64,000 nucleotides of DNA. Source: Rhodobacteraceae bacterium HLUCCO07. Its GTDB lineage: Bacteria; Pseudomonadota; Alphaproteobacteria; Rhodobacterales; Rhodobacteraceae. This document shows positions 47,810 through 58,800 of the stretch, piece by piece. Location of the stretch: contig LJSU01000018.1 of the NCBI GenBank assembly GCA_001314705.1, positions 58,308-122,307 of the forward strand, read 5' to 3'. Under the pieces are notes generated by a model. That model saw nothing but the letters and a program-made list of their open reading frames with translations, was not told the DNA's origin and searched no databases. Made by a program: the position numbers and the translations under genes. The stretch's first letter is position 1; each line of letters begins with the position of its first letter.

Positions 47810-48194
47810 GCAATCCGGGTCCCGATCAGTTTCGGGCTCAAGTGACACCAAGTCACGCGCCGGTGCAAGCGGCGAATGCCCGGCTGCCAGGCCGGCCGCT
47901 TCCGCTCCCTGTGCGGCGCCATCGGTCAAGCGGACCGCAGGGCGCCGCCGCAAAAAGGCCGGGCAATCCCGGAAAGGCCGCCCCTGCCGGGCGATCCGGA
48001 CCATCCGGCCCCCTGCCCGAGGGGGGGGCCGGCGGACATGCCCTTGAACCTCCGATGACAGGTGTTATATCCGATTCCGAAAATTCGAAGCCGAGTGCAT
48101 TCGGCTGCAATCCGGACCGCTCCGATCGCTTTGAGCGGAAAAAATATACCCCTCGGATTGGGCGACGCGGAACGAAAAGGGAGGAATCCCCGAC
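47810..48194. other. Intergenic region between the aminotransferase and ProU system 2
   Basis: This 385-bp stretch holds no convincing gene. It contains a GC-rich inverted repeat (CCGGCCCCC, 48005-48013, with GGGGGCCGG, 48024-48032) and a candidate promoter for the plus-strand operon at 48044-48071. The end is AT-richer (GGAAAAAATATACCC) and leads to the proV ribosome site GGGAGGAA. Confidence 0.5.
48044..48071 (+). promoter_or_regulatory. Candidate promoter for ProU operon 2
   Basis: TTGAAC (48044-48049) and TATATC (48066-48071) are spaced by 16 bp, close to a housekeeping promoter. They lie about 120 bp upstream of the proV GTG. This is by eye only. Confidence 0.3.
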
Positions 48195-49409
48195 GTGCGC
48201 GAAAAACTCTTGGTAGAGAATCTGGTCAAGGTGTTCGGGGAAGACCCCGGCCGCGCGGTGCGCATGCTCGAATCGGGCCGGAGCAAACCCGAAATTCTGG
48301 AAGAAACCGGCATGACCGTGGGCGTCTCGGGCGTCGATTTCACGGTGCGCGAGGGCGAGATATTCGTCGTCATGGGGCTGTCGGGCTCGGGCAAATCGAC
48401 GCTGATCCGGATGATCAACCGATTGATCGACCCCTCCTCGGGGAACATCATGATCGATGGCGAAAGCATCACCGAGGCGAACGATGACGCGTTGCGCCGG
48501 ATCAGGCGCGACAAGCTCGCGATGGTCTTCCAGCATTTCGCACTCTTCCCGCACCGCTCGGTGCGCGAGAACGTCGAGTTCGGCCTCAAGACCCGCGGGA
48601 TCGTGCCGCGGGAACGCCGTGCACGCGCCATGGAAATGCTCGAACAGGTCGGGCTCGAGGCTTGGGCCGAAGCAACGCCCGGTGCGCTTTCGGGCGGGAT
48701 GCAACAGCGCGTCGGACTGGCCCGCGCGCTTGCCGTCGACCCCGAGGTCCTGCTCATGGACGAGCCGTTCTCGGCGCTTGATCCGCTCATCCGGGCCGAC
48801 ATGCAGGGCGAGCTGCTCCAGTTGCAGCACAAGCTCAAGAAGACCATCGTGTTCATAACCCATGACCTCGACGAGGCGCTGATCCTCGGCGACCGGATCG
48901 CCATCATGGAAGAGGGGCGCTTCGTCCAGGTGGGCACCGCCGAGGAAATCGTTGCAGACCCGGCAAGCGACTATGTCGCCGCCTTCACCCGCGACATCGA
49001 CCGCGGCCGGGTGTTCACCGCCGAAAGTGTCATGGCCCCGGCCGAGGCGCTCGATCTGGCACAGGATGCACCGCAGACGGCACTCGAACGGATGGAGCGC
49101 CTGGGGCGCGATGCGCTTTATGTCGAGGAGGGCGGCACGCTGACGGGGGTGGTGCGATACCGCGACCTTGCGGCCGCCACGCGCATCAACGGCGCCAATC
49201 TGCGCGGCCAGGTCATCACCGATTACCCGACCGTCGCGGCCGACACGCATCTTCACCGCATGTTCCGGTTATGCGCTTCGGGCCTGCCCGTGGCCGTTCT
49301 GGACCGGGAGGGACGCCTGGCCGGCGTCGCGGAACCCGATGCCGTCTTCGGTCAGTTGGCCCCGCGCGAGAACGGCGGCGGCGCACCGGAAACGAGAATG
49401 CAGGGCTGA
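48195..49409 (+). CDS. proV: Betaine/proline-type ABC transporter ATPase (ProV), system 2
   Basis: This 404-residue ATPase has intact Walker A (GLSGSGKST), Q-loop (MVFQHFALFPHRSV), signature (LSGGMQQR) and Walker B (LLMDEPFSALD) motifs. After about residue 280 it carries a CBS-domain pair (ALYVEEGGTLTGVVRYRDLAAAT, then VAVLDREGRLAGVAEPDAVF), the usual osmotic sensor module of OpuA/ProV proteins. The GTG at 48195 is supported by GGGAGGAA. It is 3 bp upstream of proW, which carries an internal stop. It differs from the ProV at 32016 in length and in its full CBS pair, so the two are separate systems. Confidence 0.94.
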   Translation: MREKLLVENLVKVFGEDPGRAVRMLESGRSKPEILEETGMTVGVSGVDFTVREGEIFVVMGLSGSGKSTLIRMINRLIDPSSGNIMIDGESITEANDDALRRIRRDKLAMVFQHFALFPHRSVRENVEFGLKTRGIVPRERRARAMEMLEQVGLEAWAEATPGALSGGMQQRVGLARALAVDPEVLLMDEPFSALDPLIRADMQGELLQLQHKLKKTIVFITHDLDEALILGDRIAIMEEGRFVQVGTAEEIVADPASDYVAAFTRDIDRGRVFTAESVMAPAEALDLAQDAPQTALERMERLGRDALYVEEGGTLTGVVRYRDLAAATRINGANLRGQVITDYPTVAADTHLHRMFRLCASGLPVAVLDREGRLAGVAEPDAVFGQLAPRENGGGAPETRMQG

Positions 49410-49412
49410 TTC

Positions 49413-50354
49413 ATGTGGCAACCATCCGATTCGATCGAGATTCCCTTTGGAGACTGGGTGCAGGAGTTCGTCCGCGGCTGGCTGGTGCCGAACTTTCGCG
49501 ACTTCTTCCGCATGATCCAGTGGCCCGTGGACCAGACATTGTCCTGGCTCGACGGTTTGCTGAACGCCACGCCGATGCTGCTCTTCGCGGTGATCCTGAC
49601 CGCGATCGCCTGGGGCACGGCAGGGCAGTGACTTGCCCTTTTCACCTTCGTGGCGCTGGCGGCACTGGACATGATCGGCGTTTGGTCGGAGACCATGACG
49701 ACGCTGGCGATGATCCTGACGGCCGTGGTATTCTGTGCGCTGGTGGGCGTGCCGCTGGGCATCGCCGCGGCACGCAGCGACCGGTTCGCGGTGATATTGC
49801 GGCCCGTCCTCGACATCATGCAGACGATTCCGCCCTTCGTCTACCTGGTGCCCATCGTGATGCTCTTTGGCGTCGGGATGACACCGGGGATCATCGCCAC
49901 CATCGTCTTTGCGCTGCCGCCCATCGTCCGGCTGACGAATCTCGGCCTGCGCTCGGTGCCCGAGAACCTGGTCGAGGCAGCCTATGCCTTCGGTGCCACC
50001 CGCTCGCAGGTGCTGTGGGACGTGCAGATCCCGTTGGCGCTGCGTACCATCATGGCCGGGCTCAACCAGACGCTCATGCTGGCGCTGTCGATGGCGGTGA
50101 TCGCCGCCTTGATCGGCGCGGGCGGCCTGGGCCTGACGGTCTATACCGGGTTGGGCCGGCTTGACATCGGAACCGCGACCGAGGGCGGAATCGGGATCGT
50201 CCTTCTGGCAATCATCCTCGACCGCATCACCCAGGCCCTGGGCGAAGAGGGGCGCGTGCGCCGCAGCCCCTCGCTGATCGAGACGATCAAGGGCTTCATC
50301 CGTCTCGGCGGCACGCGCACCGGCGACGACGAACTGCGCCGGCCGGCCCGCTGA
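49413..50354 (+). pseudogene. proW: Betaine/proline-type permease (ProW), interrupted by TGA
   Basis: This gene would make a ~313-residue inner-membrane permease. The N-terminal 72 residues (IPFGDWVQEFVRGWLVPNF and a first helix LLFAVILTAIAWGTAGQ) are normal. Codon 73 is TGA (49629-49631). The same frame then runs on without a stop through [17 protein letters not shown], the remaining helices and the permease loop [29 protein letters not shown]. Homologues have a Gly or Arg at this place (...AGR-G-LALF), so GGA or CGA to TGA is the simplest change. A restart at the GTG or ATG near 49650 would lack the first helix. The flanking proV and proX are intact. Confidence 0.88.
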
Positions 50355-50452
50355 CGGAGCGATGGCGTCGACACGGGGCCCAGCGCCCCGCCGGCGCCGC
50401 GCCATGACCGGCGCGGCAGACAACCGAAACCGAGAAACAGGAGGTCAAAGAC

Positions 50453-51502
50453 ATGCAACGCTTGTCGAATATTCGCAAAATGGCCACCACTGCGCTTTGC
50501 GCTGGTGTTCTTGCGATACCGCTGACCGCGACCGCGCAAGAAGAGCCCGGCGACGGCACGACCATCAACATGGCCCGGGCAACCTGGGACACCGGCTGGT
50601 GGCAGGCCGAGGTTTACGCCAGCATGCTCGAGGAACTCGGCTACGAGGTGAGTGAAGCGACCACGCTCGACAATCCGCCCTTCTACCAGTCGGTGGCGTT
50701 CGGCGATGTCGATCTTTGGGTCAACGGCTGGTTCCCGCTGCACAACACCTACGAGGACTCCTTTGCCGATGGCGCAGAAGCCGTCGGCCATGTCGCCAAG
50801 GGCGGCGCGCTCCAGGGTTACCTGATCGACAAGAAAACCGCCGACGAACATGACATCACCCATGTCGAGGATCTCACCGATCCCGAGATCCAGGCCCTGT
50901 TCGATGCCGATGGCGACGGACTTGCCGACCTGGTGGCCTGCCCGCCGAGCTGGGGCTGCGAAGAGGTGATCTCGCATCACTTCGAGGAATTCGGCTGGGA
51001 CGAGCATTTCAAGCCGATCACGGCCGGTTACTCGGCCTCCATGGCCGACACCGTGGCGCGCTATGACAACGGCGATCCGATCTTTTTCTACACCTGGACG
51101 CCGAACTGGACGGTCGGCATCCTGCCCCCGGGCGAAGACGTGGTCTGGCTGCAGATGGACGAAACCTCGCTGCCCGAGGACCAGATGGACCTGGCCGACG
51201 CGACCGAGGTCGAGGGGCTTGCCGGCTGTGCTGGCGGCGCCGATCCCTGCGATCTGGGCTGGCCGGCCAACGACATCCGGCCGGTGGCAAACAGCGCGTT
51301 CCTCGACGACAACCCGGCCGTGCGCGCCTTGCTCGAGGTCGCCCGCATCCCGATCGACGACATCTTCGCCCAGAACGCGATGATGAACGAAGGTGAGGAC
51401 AGCGCCGAAGACCTGAGCCGCCAGGCATCGGAATGGATCGACGACAACCGCGATCAGGTCGACGAGTGGCTGGCCACTGCGCGCGAGGCCGCAGAAGGCT
51501 GA
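50453..51502 (+). CDS. proX: Glycine-betaine-type substrate-binding protein (ProX), system 2
   Basis: This 349-residue protein is the periplasmic binding protein of ABC system 2. It has a signal peptide (residues about 1-28, ending LTATAQ) and a Venus-flytrap domain beginning INMARATWDTGWWQAEVYASML. The ligand-box Trp residues are plausible in DTGWWQ, VDLWVNGWFPLH and FFYTWTPNW. It resembles E. coli ProX more than the binding protein of system 1. A double Cys pair (CPPSWGC, GCAGGADPC) suggests disulfides. It follows proW by about 98 bp. Confidence 0.92.
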   Translation: MQRLSNIRKMATTALCAGVLAIPLTATAQEEPGDGTTINMARATWDTGWWQAEVYASMLEELGYEVSEATTLDNPPFYQSVAFGDVDLWVNGWFPLHNTYEDSFADGAEAVGHVAKGGALQGYLIDKKTADEHDITHVEDLTDPEIQALFDADGDGLADLVACPPSWGCEEVISHHFEEFGWDEHFKPITAGYSASMADTVARYDNGDPIFFYTWTPNWTVGILPPGEDVVWLQMDETSLPEDQMDLADATEVEGLAGCAGGADPCDLGWPANDIRPVANSAFLDDNPAVRALLEVARIPIDDIFAQNAMMNEGEDSAEDLSRQASEWIDDNRDQVDEWLATAREAAEG

Positions 51503-51538
51503 CCGCTCCCGTTCACGCGCTCTATGCGTGCTGTTCTA

Positions 51539-51571
51539 CCGTGCCGCGGCTCACCACGAGTCGCGGCACGG
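51539..51571. terminator. Long perfect hairpin between proX and aspS
   Basis: A 10-bp perfect outer stem (CCGTGCCGCG, 51539-51548, with CGCGGCACGG, 51562-51571) extends inwards through a G-U pair to CTC/GAG, giving a 14-bp stem with a 5-nt loop. It lies between two convergent genes. No T-run follows on either side, so it is not a classical terminator, but it could stop or stabilise both transcripts. Confidence 0.5.
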
Positions 51572-51671
51572 TCATCTCAGGCTCATTGCAGAGATCGCGA
51601 CAGTCCAATGCGCCGAACCGGATGCGGCCGCCGCCCTGCGAAAGTGCAGCCCCGGCCTTTCGGGCGCTCGC

Positions 51672-53447
51672 TCACTCCCGCTCGATCACCCGCAGGCTCA
51701 GTTCCATCAACTGTTCGGGGCTGGCCTCCGACGGGGCGTTCATCATCAGGTCTTCGGCGCGCTGGTTCATCGGGAACATGATGACCTCGCGGATGTTGGG
51801 CTCGTCGGCCAGAAGCATCACCATCCGGTCGATCCCGGCGGCACAACCGCCATGCGGCGGGGCGCCGTATTTGAAGGCGCTGACCATGCCGCCAAAGCGT
51901 TTCTCGACCTCGTCCTTGCCATATCCGGCCAGTTCGAACGCGCGATACATGATGTCGAGCTTGTGGTTCCGGATCGCCCCGGACACCAGCTCATAGCCAT
52001 TGCAGGCAAGGTCATACTGGTATCCCAACACGTCGAGCGGATCGCCCTCCAGCGCCGCCATGCCCCCCTGCGGCATCGAGAACGGGTTGTGCGAAAAGTC
52101 GATCTCGCCGCTCTCGTCGTCTTTCTCGTACATCGGGAAATCGACGATCCAGCAAAAGGCAAAGCGGTTCTGCTCGGTAAGGTTCAATTCCTCGCCGATC
52201 ACGCCCCGCGCCCGCCCCGCGACGGCCTCGAAACTGGCCGGCTTGCCGCCGAGAAAGAACGCGGCATCCCCCTTGCCAAGGCCCAGTTGCAGACGGATCG
52301 CCTCGGTCCGCTCGGGGCCGATATTCTTGGCCAGCGGCCCGGCGGCCTCGATGCCATTCTCGCCCTCGCGCCAGAAGATATACCCCATCCCCGGCAGCCC
52401 CTCTTTCTGGGCATAGGCGTTCATCCGGTCGCAGAACTTGCGCGACCCGCCGCCGGGTGCCGGAATGGCGCGCACCTCGGTTCCCTCCTGCTCCAGCAGC
52501 CGGGCGAAGATGGCGAAACCCGAGCCGCGGAAATGCTCGCTCACCTCCTGCATCTTGATCGGGTTGCGCAGGTCGGGCTTGTCGGTGCCATACCATTTCA
52601 TCGCATCCGCATAGCGGATGCGCGGCCAGAGCTTGTCGACCTTGTGGCCACCGCCGAACTCCTCGAACACGCCCTCGATCACCGGCTGGATCGTGGCGAA
52701 CACGTCCTCCTGCTCGACGAAACTCATCTCCATGTCGAGCTGGTAGAAATCCGTGGGGCTGCGGTCGGCGCGCGGGTCCTCGTCGCGGAAACACGGCGCG
52801 ATCTGGAAATACTTGTCGAACCCGCTGACCATGATCAATTGCTTGAAAAGCTGCGGCGCCTGCGGAAGCGCATAGAACCGCCCCGGATGCAGGCGGCTCG
52901 GCACCAGGAAATCGCGCGCACCCTCGGGGGATGACGCGGTGATGATCGGCGTCTGGTACTCGCGAAAGCCCCCGTCCCACATCCGGCGGCGGATGCTGGC
53001 CACCATGTCGCTGCGCAGTTTCATATGCGCCTGCATCTTCTCGCGGCGCAGATCGAGATAACGGTAACGCAGGCGCGTCTCCTCGGGATATTCCTGGTCG
53101 CCGAACACCATCAGCGGCAATTCCCCGGCCGCGCCCAGGACCTCGACATCGCGGATATAGACCTCGATCTCGCCGGTTGGAATCCTGGGATTGACCAGCG
53201 ACGCATCGCGCGCCTTGACGGTGCCGTCGATGCGCACGCACCATTCGCTGCGCAGTTTCTCGACCTCGGCGAAAACCGGGCTGTCGGGGTCGCACAGCAC
53301 CTGTGTCATGCCGTAATGGTCGCGCAGGTCGATGAACAGAACCCCGCCGTGATCGCGCACGCGATGCACCCAACCCGACAGGCGGACGCTCTCGCCCACG
53401 TTTTGCTTGGTCAGTGCGGCGCAGGTATGGCTGCGATAGGCGTGCAT
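51672..53447 (-). CDS. aspS: Aspartyl-tRNA synthetase
   Basis: This 591-residue class II synthetase charges tRNA-Asp. The N-terminal OB-fold anticodon domain ([26 protein letters not shown]) is followed by motif 1 ([12 protein letters not shown]), motif 2 ([30 protein letters not shown]), the bacterial insertion domain and motif 3 ([14 protein letters not shown]). The ATG at 53447 gives the normal bacterial length; the longer open frame only reads intergenic DNA. It is divergent from cfa. Confidence 0.96.
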   Translation of the reverse strand: MHAYRSHTCAALTKQNVGESVRLSGWVHRVRDHGGVLFIDLRDHYGMTQVLCDPDSPVFAEVEKLRSEWCVRIDGTVKARDASLVNPRIPTGEIEVYIRDVEVLGAAGELPLMVFGDQEYPEETRLRYRYLDLRREKMQAHMKLRSDMVASIRRRMWDGGFREYQTPIITASSPEGARDFLVPSRLHPGRFYALPQAPQLFKQLIMVSGFDKYFQIAPCFRDEDPRADRSPTDFYQLDMEMSFVEQEDVFATIQPVIEGVFEEFGGGHKVDKLWPRIRYADAMKWYGTDKPDLRNPIKMQEVSEHFRGSGFAIFARLLEQEGTEVRAIPAPGGGSRKFCDRMNAYAQKEGLPGMGYIFWREGENGIEAAGPLAKNIGPERTEAIRLQLGLGKGDAAFFLGGKPASFEAVAGRARGVIGEELNLTEQNRFAFCWIVDFPMYEKDDESGEIDFSHNPFSMPQGGMAALEGDPLDVLGYQYDLACNGYELVSGAIRNHKLDIMYRAFELAGYGKDEVEKRFGGMVSAFKYGAPPHGGCAAGIDRMVMLLADEPNIREVIMFPMNQRAEDLMMNAPSEASPEQLMELSLRVIERE

Positions 53448-53562
53448 GTTTCGTCCCTTCCGAGGCTTGCGGGGTGGTTGAACCGGTCGCGTCGATACAC
53501 CTTGCATGAAAGGCAAAGTCAAGGGCTCGGGGCCGGAACCCGCCGATCCCGCGGCTGGGTCT

Positions 53563-53590
53563 TTGCGAAATCCTGAAAATCCGCTAAATT
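53563..53590 (+). promoter_or_regulatory. Candidate cfa promoter
   Basis: TTGCGA (53563-53568) and TAAATT (53585-53590) are spaced by 16 bp in the aspS-cfa divergent gap. This is by eye and is about 120 bp from the cfa start. Confidence 0.3.
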
Positions 53591-53712
53591 GACGCTTGGA
53601 CAAGGAAAAATGGGGACGAATTTCGCGTCCCGAGCAAGAAATCAGAGGCAAGGCAAGGATCACGGGTTTTTTCCGCGCGCAGGGTTCGGCGCGCAACAAG
53701 AGGGAGAGACAC

Positions 53713-54945
53713 ATGTGGACCCGCATACTCGATCGTTTTCTCGCGCATCTCATTCGTGACGGCGATTTCTCGGTCACGTTGCCCGACGGGCAGAGCCGGC
53801 ATTACGGCAATGGCAAGGGAGAGCGCGTTTCCGTCACGCTGCATGATCCGGCCCTGCCCCGCCGCCTCATACTCAATCCTGAAATGGCGGTGGGCGAGGG
53901 CTACATGGACGGCACGCTCACCATCGAGGGGGATGACCTTTACGGCTTTCTCACCCTGGCCATCCGCAACGTGGCCAGCCACGGCCAGCCGTGGTTCCGC
54001 CGCCCGCTCGAAACCCTGCGCCGTGCCGGGCGCCGCCTCCAGCAATTCAACCCCGTGCCCCGCGCACGCGCCAACGTCGCCCATCACTATGACCTCTCGG
54101 GCGAACTTTACGATCTCTTCCTCGATGCCGACCGGCAATATTCCTGTGGCTACTTCGCGCGCCCCGACATGACGCTGGACGAGGCGCAGGAGGCCAAGAA
54201 ACGCCACATCGCCGAGAAACTGAGGATCGAACCGGGCATGCGCGTGCTCGATATCGGCTGCGGCTGGGGCGGCATGGGGCTCACGCTGGCGCGCGACTAC
54301 GGCGCCGATGTCACCGGGGTGACGCTCTCGACCGAACAGCACGCAATGGCCAACCACCGCGCCGAAAAGGCCGGGCTTGCCGATCGCGCCCGTTTCCTGC
54401 TCAAGGATTACCGCGACGTGACCGGAAAATTCGACCGGATCGTCTCGGTCGGCATGTTCGAGCATGTCGGCGTGCCGCATTACAGCACCTATTTCGATAA
54501 GATCGAGGACCTGCTGACCGATGCCGGCATTGCGCTCGTCCACACGATCGGCCGCTCCGGCCCGCCGGGCGCCACGAGCCCCTGGATCACGAAATACATC
54601 TTTCCCGGCGGCTACGTGCCCGCCCTGTCCGAGGTGATGGCCGCCGTCGAACCGCGCGGCCTCGTCACCACCGATATCGAGGTGTGGCGCCTGCATTATG
54701 CCGAAACGCTCAAACACTGGTATGACCGCTTTGTCGCCAACATCGACAAGGCGCGTGCCCTCTATGACGAAGGGTTCTGCCGGATGTGGCGCTATTACCT
54801 CGTCGCTTGCGAGCTCACGTTCCGCTACAATGCGCAGGTCGTGTTTCAGGTGCAGCTTTCGCCCGATCAGGCTGCGGTGCCGCTCACCCGCGATTACCTC
54901 TACCGCGACAGCACAGCGGCAGATTACGTTCGGGCGGCGGAGTAA
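53713..54945 (+). CDS. cfa: Cyclopropane-fatty-acyl-phospholipid synthase
   Basis: This 410-residue enzyme adds a methylene bridge to unsaturated phospholipid acyl chains using S-adenosylmethionine. The SAM motif [16 protein letters not shown] and the CFA-family stretches [32 protein letters not shown] and [16 protein letters not shown] are intact. The ATG at 53713 follows AGGGAGAGACAC; the open frame to 53596 lacks such a site. It is divergent from aspS. Confidence 0.93.
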   Translation: MWTRILDRFLAHLIRDGDFSVTLPDGQSRHYGNGKGERVSVTLHDPALPRRLILNPEMAVGEGYMDGTLTIEGDDLYGFLTLAIRNVASHGQPWFRRPLETLRRAGRRLQQFNPVPRARANVAHHYDLSGELYDLFLDADRQYSCGYFARPDMTLDEAQEAKKRHIAEKLRIEPGMRVLDIGCGWGGMGLTLARDYGADVTGVTLSTEQHAMANHRAEKAGLADRARFLLKDYRDVTGKFDRIVSVGMFEHVGVPHYSTYFDKIEDLLTDAGIALVHTIGRSGPPGATSPWITKYIFPGGYVPALSEVMAAVEPRGLVTTDIEVWRLHYAETLKHWYDRFVANIDKARALYDEGFCRMWRYYLVACELTFRYNAQVVFQVQLSPDQAAVPLTRDYLYRDSTAADYVRAAE

Positions 54946-55058
54946 CCGGCCCCGCCGCGCGGTTGCCTCAAATCGCCCTATCGTCGCCACATTCCTGCCC
55001 TCGTGGCCCCGCTAGAACGGCGGGATAGAAACGAACAGGACAGACCAGGGACAGAAGA

Positions 55059-55769
55059 GTGCGACCGATTAAAGGCCCCGTAGCCAAACTCATCCCGCGG
55101 CTTTCCGCGGGTGCCGGCGCCATGGGCGAGCGGATCGCACAACGCGTGCGCAATCGCGCCTCCCGGGACCTGCCGCGCCCGCTGCGGCTCTATCGTCGGG
55201 ACAGCCTGGGCATGGCCTATGTCTGGCTCGACGCTGCCGATGGCGTGATCACCCTCAAGGTGGGCAACCTCGGCCACCCGGCCGAATGCGCGCGATATGA
55301 CGCGGCCCAGTGGCCACGCATCCGCGACCATCTCGACCACCTGCGCGACACCGGCTTCGCCGAGATTCCCGCCAGCGAAATGGACTACCTGCACATCAAC
55401 TATCCTCTCTCCGGCGGCACGGCCGATGCCGATGAACGCAGCCGCCGGGACGCGCTGATCACCCGGATCGCGGAACACCTTGCCCGCACCGGCCAGGGCG
55501 CTTGGGCCGATTCGACAACTGGCGACGGCAGGATGGGAATAGGCTTCCACGTTGTCGATTTCGACATCGCCCGCGCCACGCTGGCCGATCTGCTCGAAGA
55601 TGGCACGCTCGGCACGGGGGTATCAATCGAACGTCATGCCGAACCCGCGTTCGACAACGGCCGCACCGATATCGAACCGGAACCGCCGAACCCCGACGCA
55701 CAACCGGCCCGAATCCGCCCCAGGCGCGTTACCCGCGAACGCTTTGCCGACCTCGCCCCGGCCTCCTGA
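55059..55769 (+). CDS. Hypothetical protein, 236 residues
   Basis: I do not recognise the family. The protein is soluble and rich in Arg, Ala and Asp. An N-terminal basic stretch (KLIPRLSAGAGAMGERIAQRV) is followed by a compact-looking domain (SLGMAYVWLDAADGVITLKVG, then MDYLHINYPLSGG). The last ~40 residues are polar and Pro/Arg-rich. No signal or membrane segment is clear. The GTG at 55059 is weakly supported by AGAAGAG. It lies between cfa and carB on the same strand, with a separate carB promoter behind it. Confidence 0.6.
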   Translation: MRPIKGPVAKLIPRLSAGAGAMGERIAQRVRNRASRDLPRPLRLYRRDSLGMAYVWLDAADGVITLKVGNLGHPAECARYDAAQWPRIRDHLDHLRDTGFAEIPASEMDYLHINYPLSGGTADADERSRRDALITRIAEHLARTGQGAWADSTTGDGRMGIGFHVVDFDIARATLADLLEDGTLGTGVSIERHAEPAFDNGRTDIEPEPPNPDAQPARIRPRRVTRERFADLAPAS

Positions 55770-55822
55770 TCGCGGCGCCGGGGCAAGGCCCTGCACACGC
55801 CCGCTTCATCTCCGATCCGCCC

Positions 55823-55850
55823 TTGCACGTGGGGCCGCGTTGTCTATAAC
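55823..55850 (+). promoter_or_regulatory. Candidate carB promoter
   Basis: TTGCAC (55823-55828) and TATAAC (55845-55850) are spaced by 16 bp, about 40 bp upstream of the carB start. This is a good housekeeping-type match by eye. Confidence 0.5.
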
Positions 55851-55889
55851 CCACGACAATTTGCGCCACATGATGACCGGGGATGCGAC

Positions 55890-58800
55890 ATGCCGAAAAG
55901 AACCGATATCAAGTCGATCATGATCATCGGGGCGGGGCCGATCATCATCGGCCAGGCCTGCGAGTTCGACTATTCCGGCGCCCAGGCCTGCAAGGCCCTG
56001 CGCGAAGAGGGATATCGCGTCATCCTCGTCAATTCCAACCCCGCCACGATCATGACCGACCCGGGACTGGCCGACGCCACATATATCGAACCGATCACCC
56101 CCGAAGTGGTGGCCAAGATCATCGAGAAGGAACGCCCCGACGCGCTCCTGCCCACGATGGGCGGCCAGACCGGACTCAACACCTCGCTCAAGCTCGAAGA
56201 GATGGGCGTGCTCGAGAAATTCGGCGTCGAGATGATCGGCGCCAAGCGCGAGGCCATCGAAATGGCCGAGGACCGCAAGCTCTTCCGCGAGGCGATGGAC
56301 CGGCTCGGCATCGAGAACCCCCGCGCCACCATCGTCACCGCCCCCAAGGATGACACCGGCCGCTTCGACCTCGCCGCCGGGGTGCAGATCGCGCTCGACG
56401 CGCTCGAAGATATCGGCCTGCCCGCCATCATCCGCCCGGCCTATACGCTGGGCGGCACTGGCGGCGGCGTCGCCTATAACCGCGACGATTACATCCATTA
56501 CTGCCGCTCGGGCATGGACGCCTCGCCGGTGGGTCAGATCCTCGTCGATGAATCGCTGCTCGGCTGGAAAGAGTTCGAGATGGAGGTCGTGCGCGACAAG
56601 GCCGACAACGCGATCATCGTCTGCGCCATCGAGAACGTCGATCCGATGGGCGTGCACACGGGGGATTCGATCACCGTGGCGCCTGCCCTCACGCTCACGG
56701 ACAAGGAATACCAGATCATGCGCAACGGCTCCATCGCCGTGCTGCGCGAGATCGGGGTCGAAACCGGCGGCTCCAACGTCCAATGGGCGGTGAATCCCGA
56801 CGACGGCCGCATGGTCGTGATCGAGATGAACCCCCGCGTCTCGCGCTCCTCGGCGCTGGCGTCCAAGGCCACGGGCTTTCCCATTGCAAAGATCGCGGCG
56901 AAACTTGCCGTCGGTTACACGCTCGACGAACTCGACAACGACATCACCAAGGTCACACCCGCCAGCTTCGAGCCGAGCATCGACTATGTCGTCACCAAGA
57001 TCCCGAAATTCGCCTTCGAGAAATTCCCCGGCTCCGAGCCGCACCTGACCACCGCGATGAAATCCGTGGGCGAGGCCATGGCCATCGGCCGCACCATCCA
57101 CGAGTCGCTGCAAAAGGCGCTGGCCTCGATGGAATCCGGCCTCACCGGCTTTGACGAGGTGGCGATCCCCGGCGTCGGCACCGATCCCTGGTCGCCCGCC
57201 CCCGACAAGGCCGCGGTGATCAAGGCGATTTCGAGCCAAACCCCCGACCGTATGCGCACCATCGCACAGGCCATGCGCCACGGGCTCTCGGATGACGAGA
57301 TCCACGCCGTCACCATGTTCGACCCGTGGTTTCTCGCCCGTATCCGCGAAATCGTCGAAGCCGAGAACGAGGTGCGCGAGAGCGGCCTGCCCACCGACGC
57401 GGACGGTCTGCGCAGGCTCAAGATGATGGGCTTTACCGATGCGCGGCTGGCCCACCTCACCGGGTTCACCGAGTCCGACGTGCGCCGCGCCCGCACGGCC
57501 AAGGGTGTCACCGCCGTTTTCAAGCGCATCGACACCTGCGCCGCCGAGTTCGAGGCCCAGACCCCGTACATGTATTCCACCTACGAATCCCCCGTCATGG
57601 GCGATGTCGAATGCGAGGCCCGGCCCTCGGACCGCAAGAAGGTGGTGATCCTCGGCGGTGGCCCCAACCGGATCGGCCAGGGGATCGAGTTCGATTACTG
57701 CTGCTGTCACGCCTGTTTCGCGCTCACCGATACGGGGTACGAGACGATCATGATCAACTGCAACCCCGAGACGGTCAGCACCGATTACGACACCTCCGAC
57801 CGGCTCTATTTCGAACCGCTCACCTTCGAGCACGTGATGGAAATCCTGCGCGTCGAACAGGACAACGGCACCCTGCATGGCGTCATCGTGCAATTCGGCG
57901 GCCAGACGCCGCTCAAGCTCGCCAATGCGCTCGACGCCGAGGGCATCCCGATCCTCGGCACCACGCCCGACGCCATCGACCTTGCCGAAGACCGCGAACG
58001 GTTCCAGGCGCTCGTGAACCAGCTTGGCCTCAAGCAGCCCAAGAACGGCATCGCCTCGACCGACGCGCAGGCCCTGGCCATCGCCGAGGAAATCGGCTTC
58101 CCGCTGGTCATCCGCCCCTCCTACGTGCTGGGCGGGCGCGCGATGGAGATCGTGCGCGACATGGACCACCTCACCCGCTACATCTCCGAGGCCGTTGTGG
58201 TCTCGGGTGACAGCCCCGTGCTGCTCGACAGCTATCTCGCGGGCGCGGTCGAGCTTGACGTCGATGCGCTTTGCGACGGCACATCCGTGCATGTCGCGGG
58301 CATCATGCAGCATATCGAAGAGGCCGGCGTACACTCGGGCGACAGCGCCTGTTCGCTGCCGCCCTACTCGCTCTCCCGCACCGTCATCGACGAAATCAAG
58401 CAACAGACCGGGGCACTGGCGCTGGCGCTCAACGTCGTGGGCCTGATGAACGTGCAATTCGCGATCAAAACCAATGACGCCGGCGAGGACGAGATCTTCC
58501 TGATCGAGGTCAACCCCCGCGCCTCGCGCACCGTGCCTTTCGTGGCCAAGGCCACGGATTCCGCCATCGCCTCCATTGCCGCGCGGCTCATGGCGGGCAG
58601 CCGATGGAGAACTTCCCGCTGCGCGCGCCCTATGCCGCCGATGCCAGGCCCGGCACCCTCAAATCCGCCGATCCGATGACGCTGGCCGATCCCGACATGC
58701 CGTGGTTCTCGGTGAAAGAGGCCGTGCTGCCCTTTGCCCGCTTCCCCGGCGTCGATACCATCCTCGGCCCCGAAATGCGTTCCACCGGCGAGGTGATGGG

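Noticed and set aside
49629-49631. Selenocysteine at the TGA in proW
   Set aside because: The position is a membrane-helix boundary without catalytic role, homologues have Gly or Arg, and no SECIS-like hairpin is evident just after it.
58590-58680. Programmed frameshift in carB
   Set aside because: No slippery heptamer or stimulatory structure is visible, and CarB is not known to use one. A 1-bp deletion is simpler.
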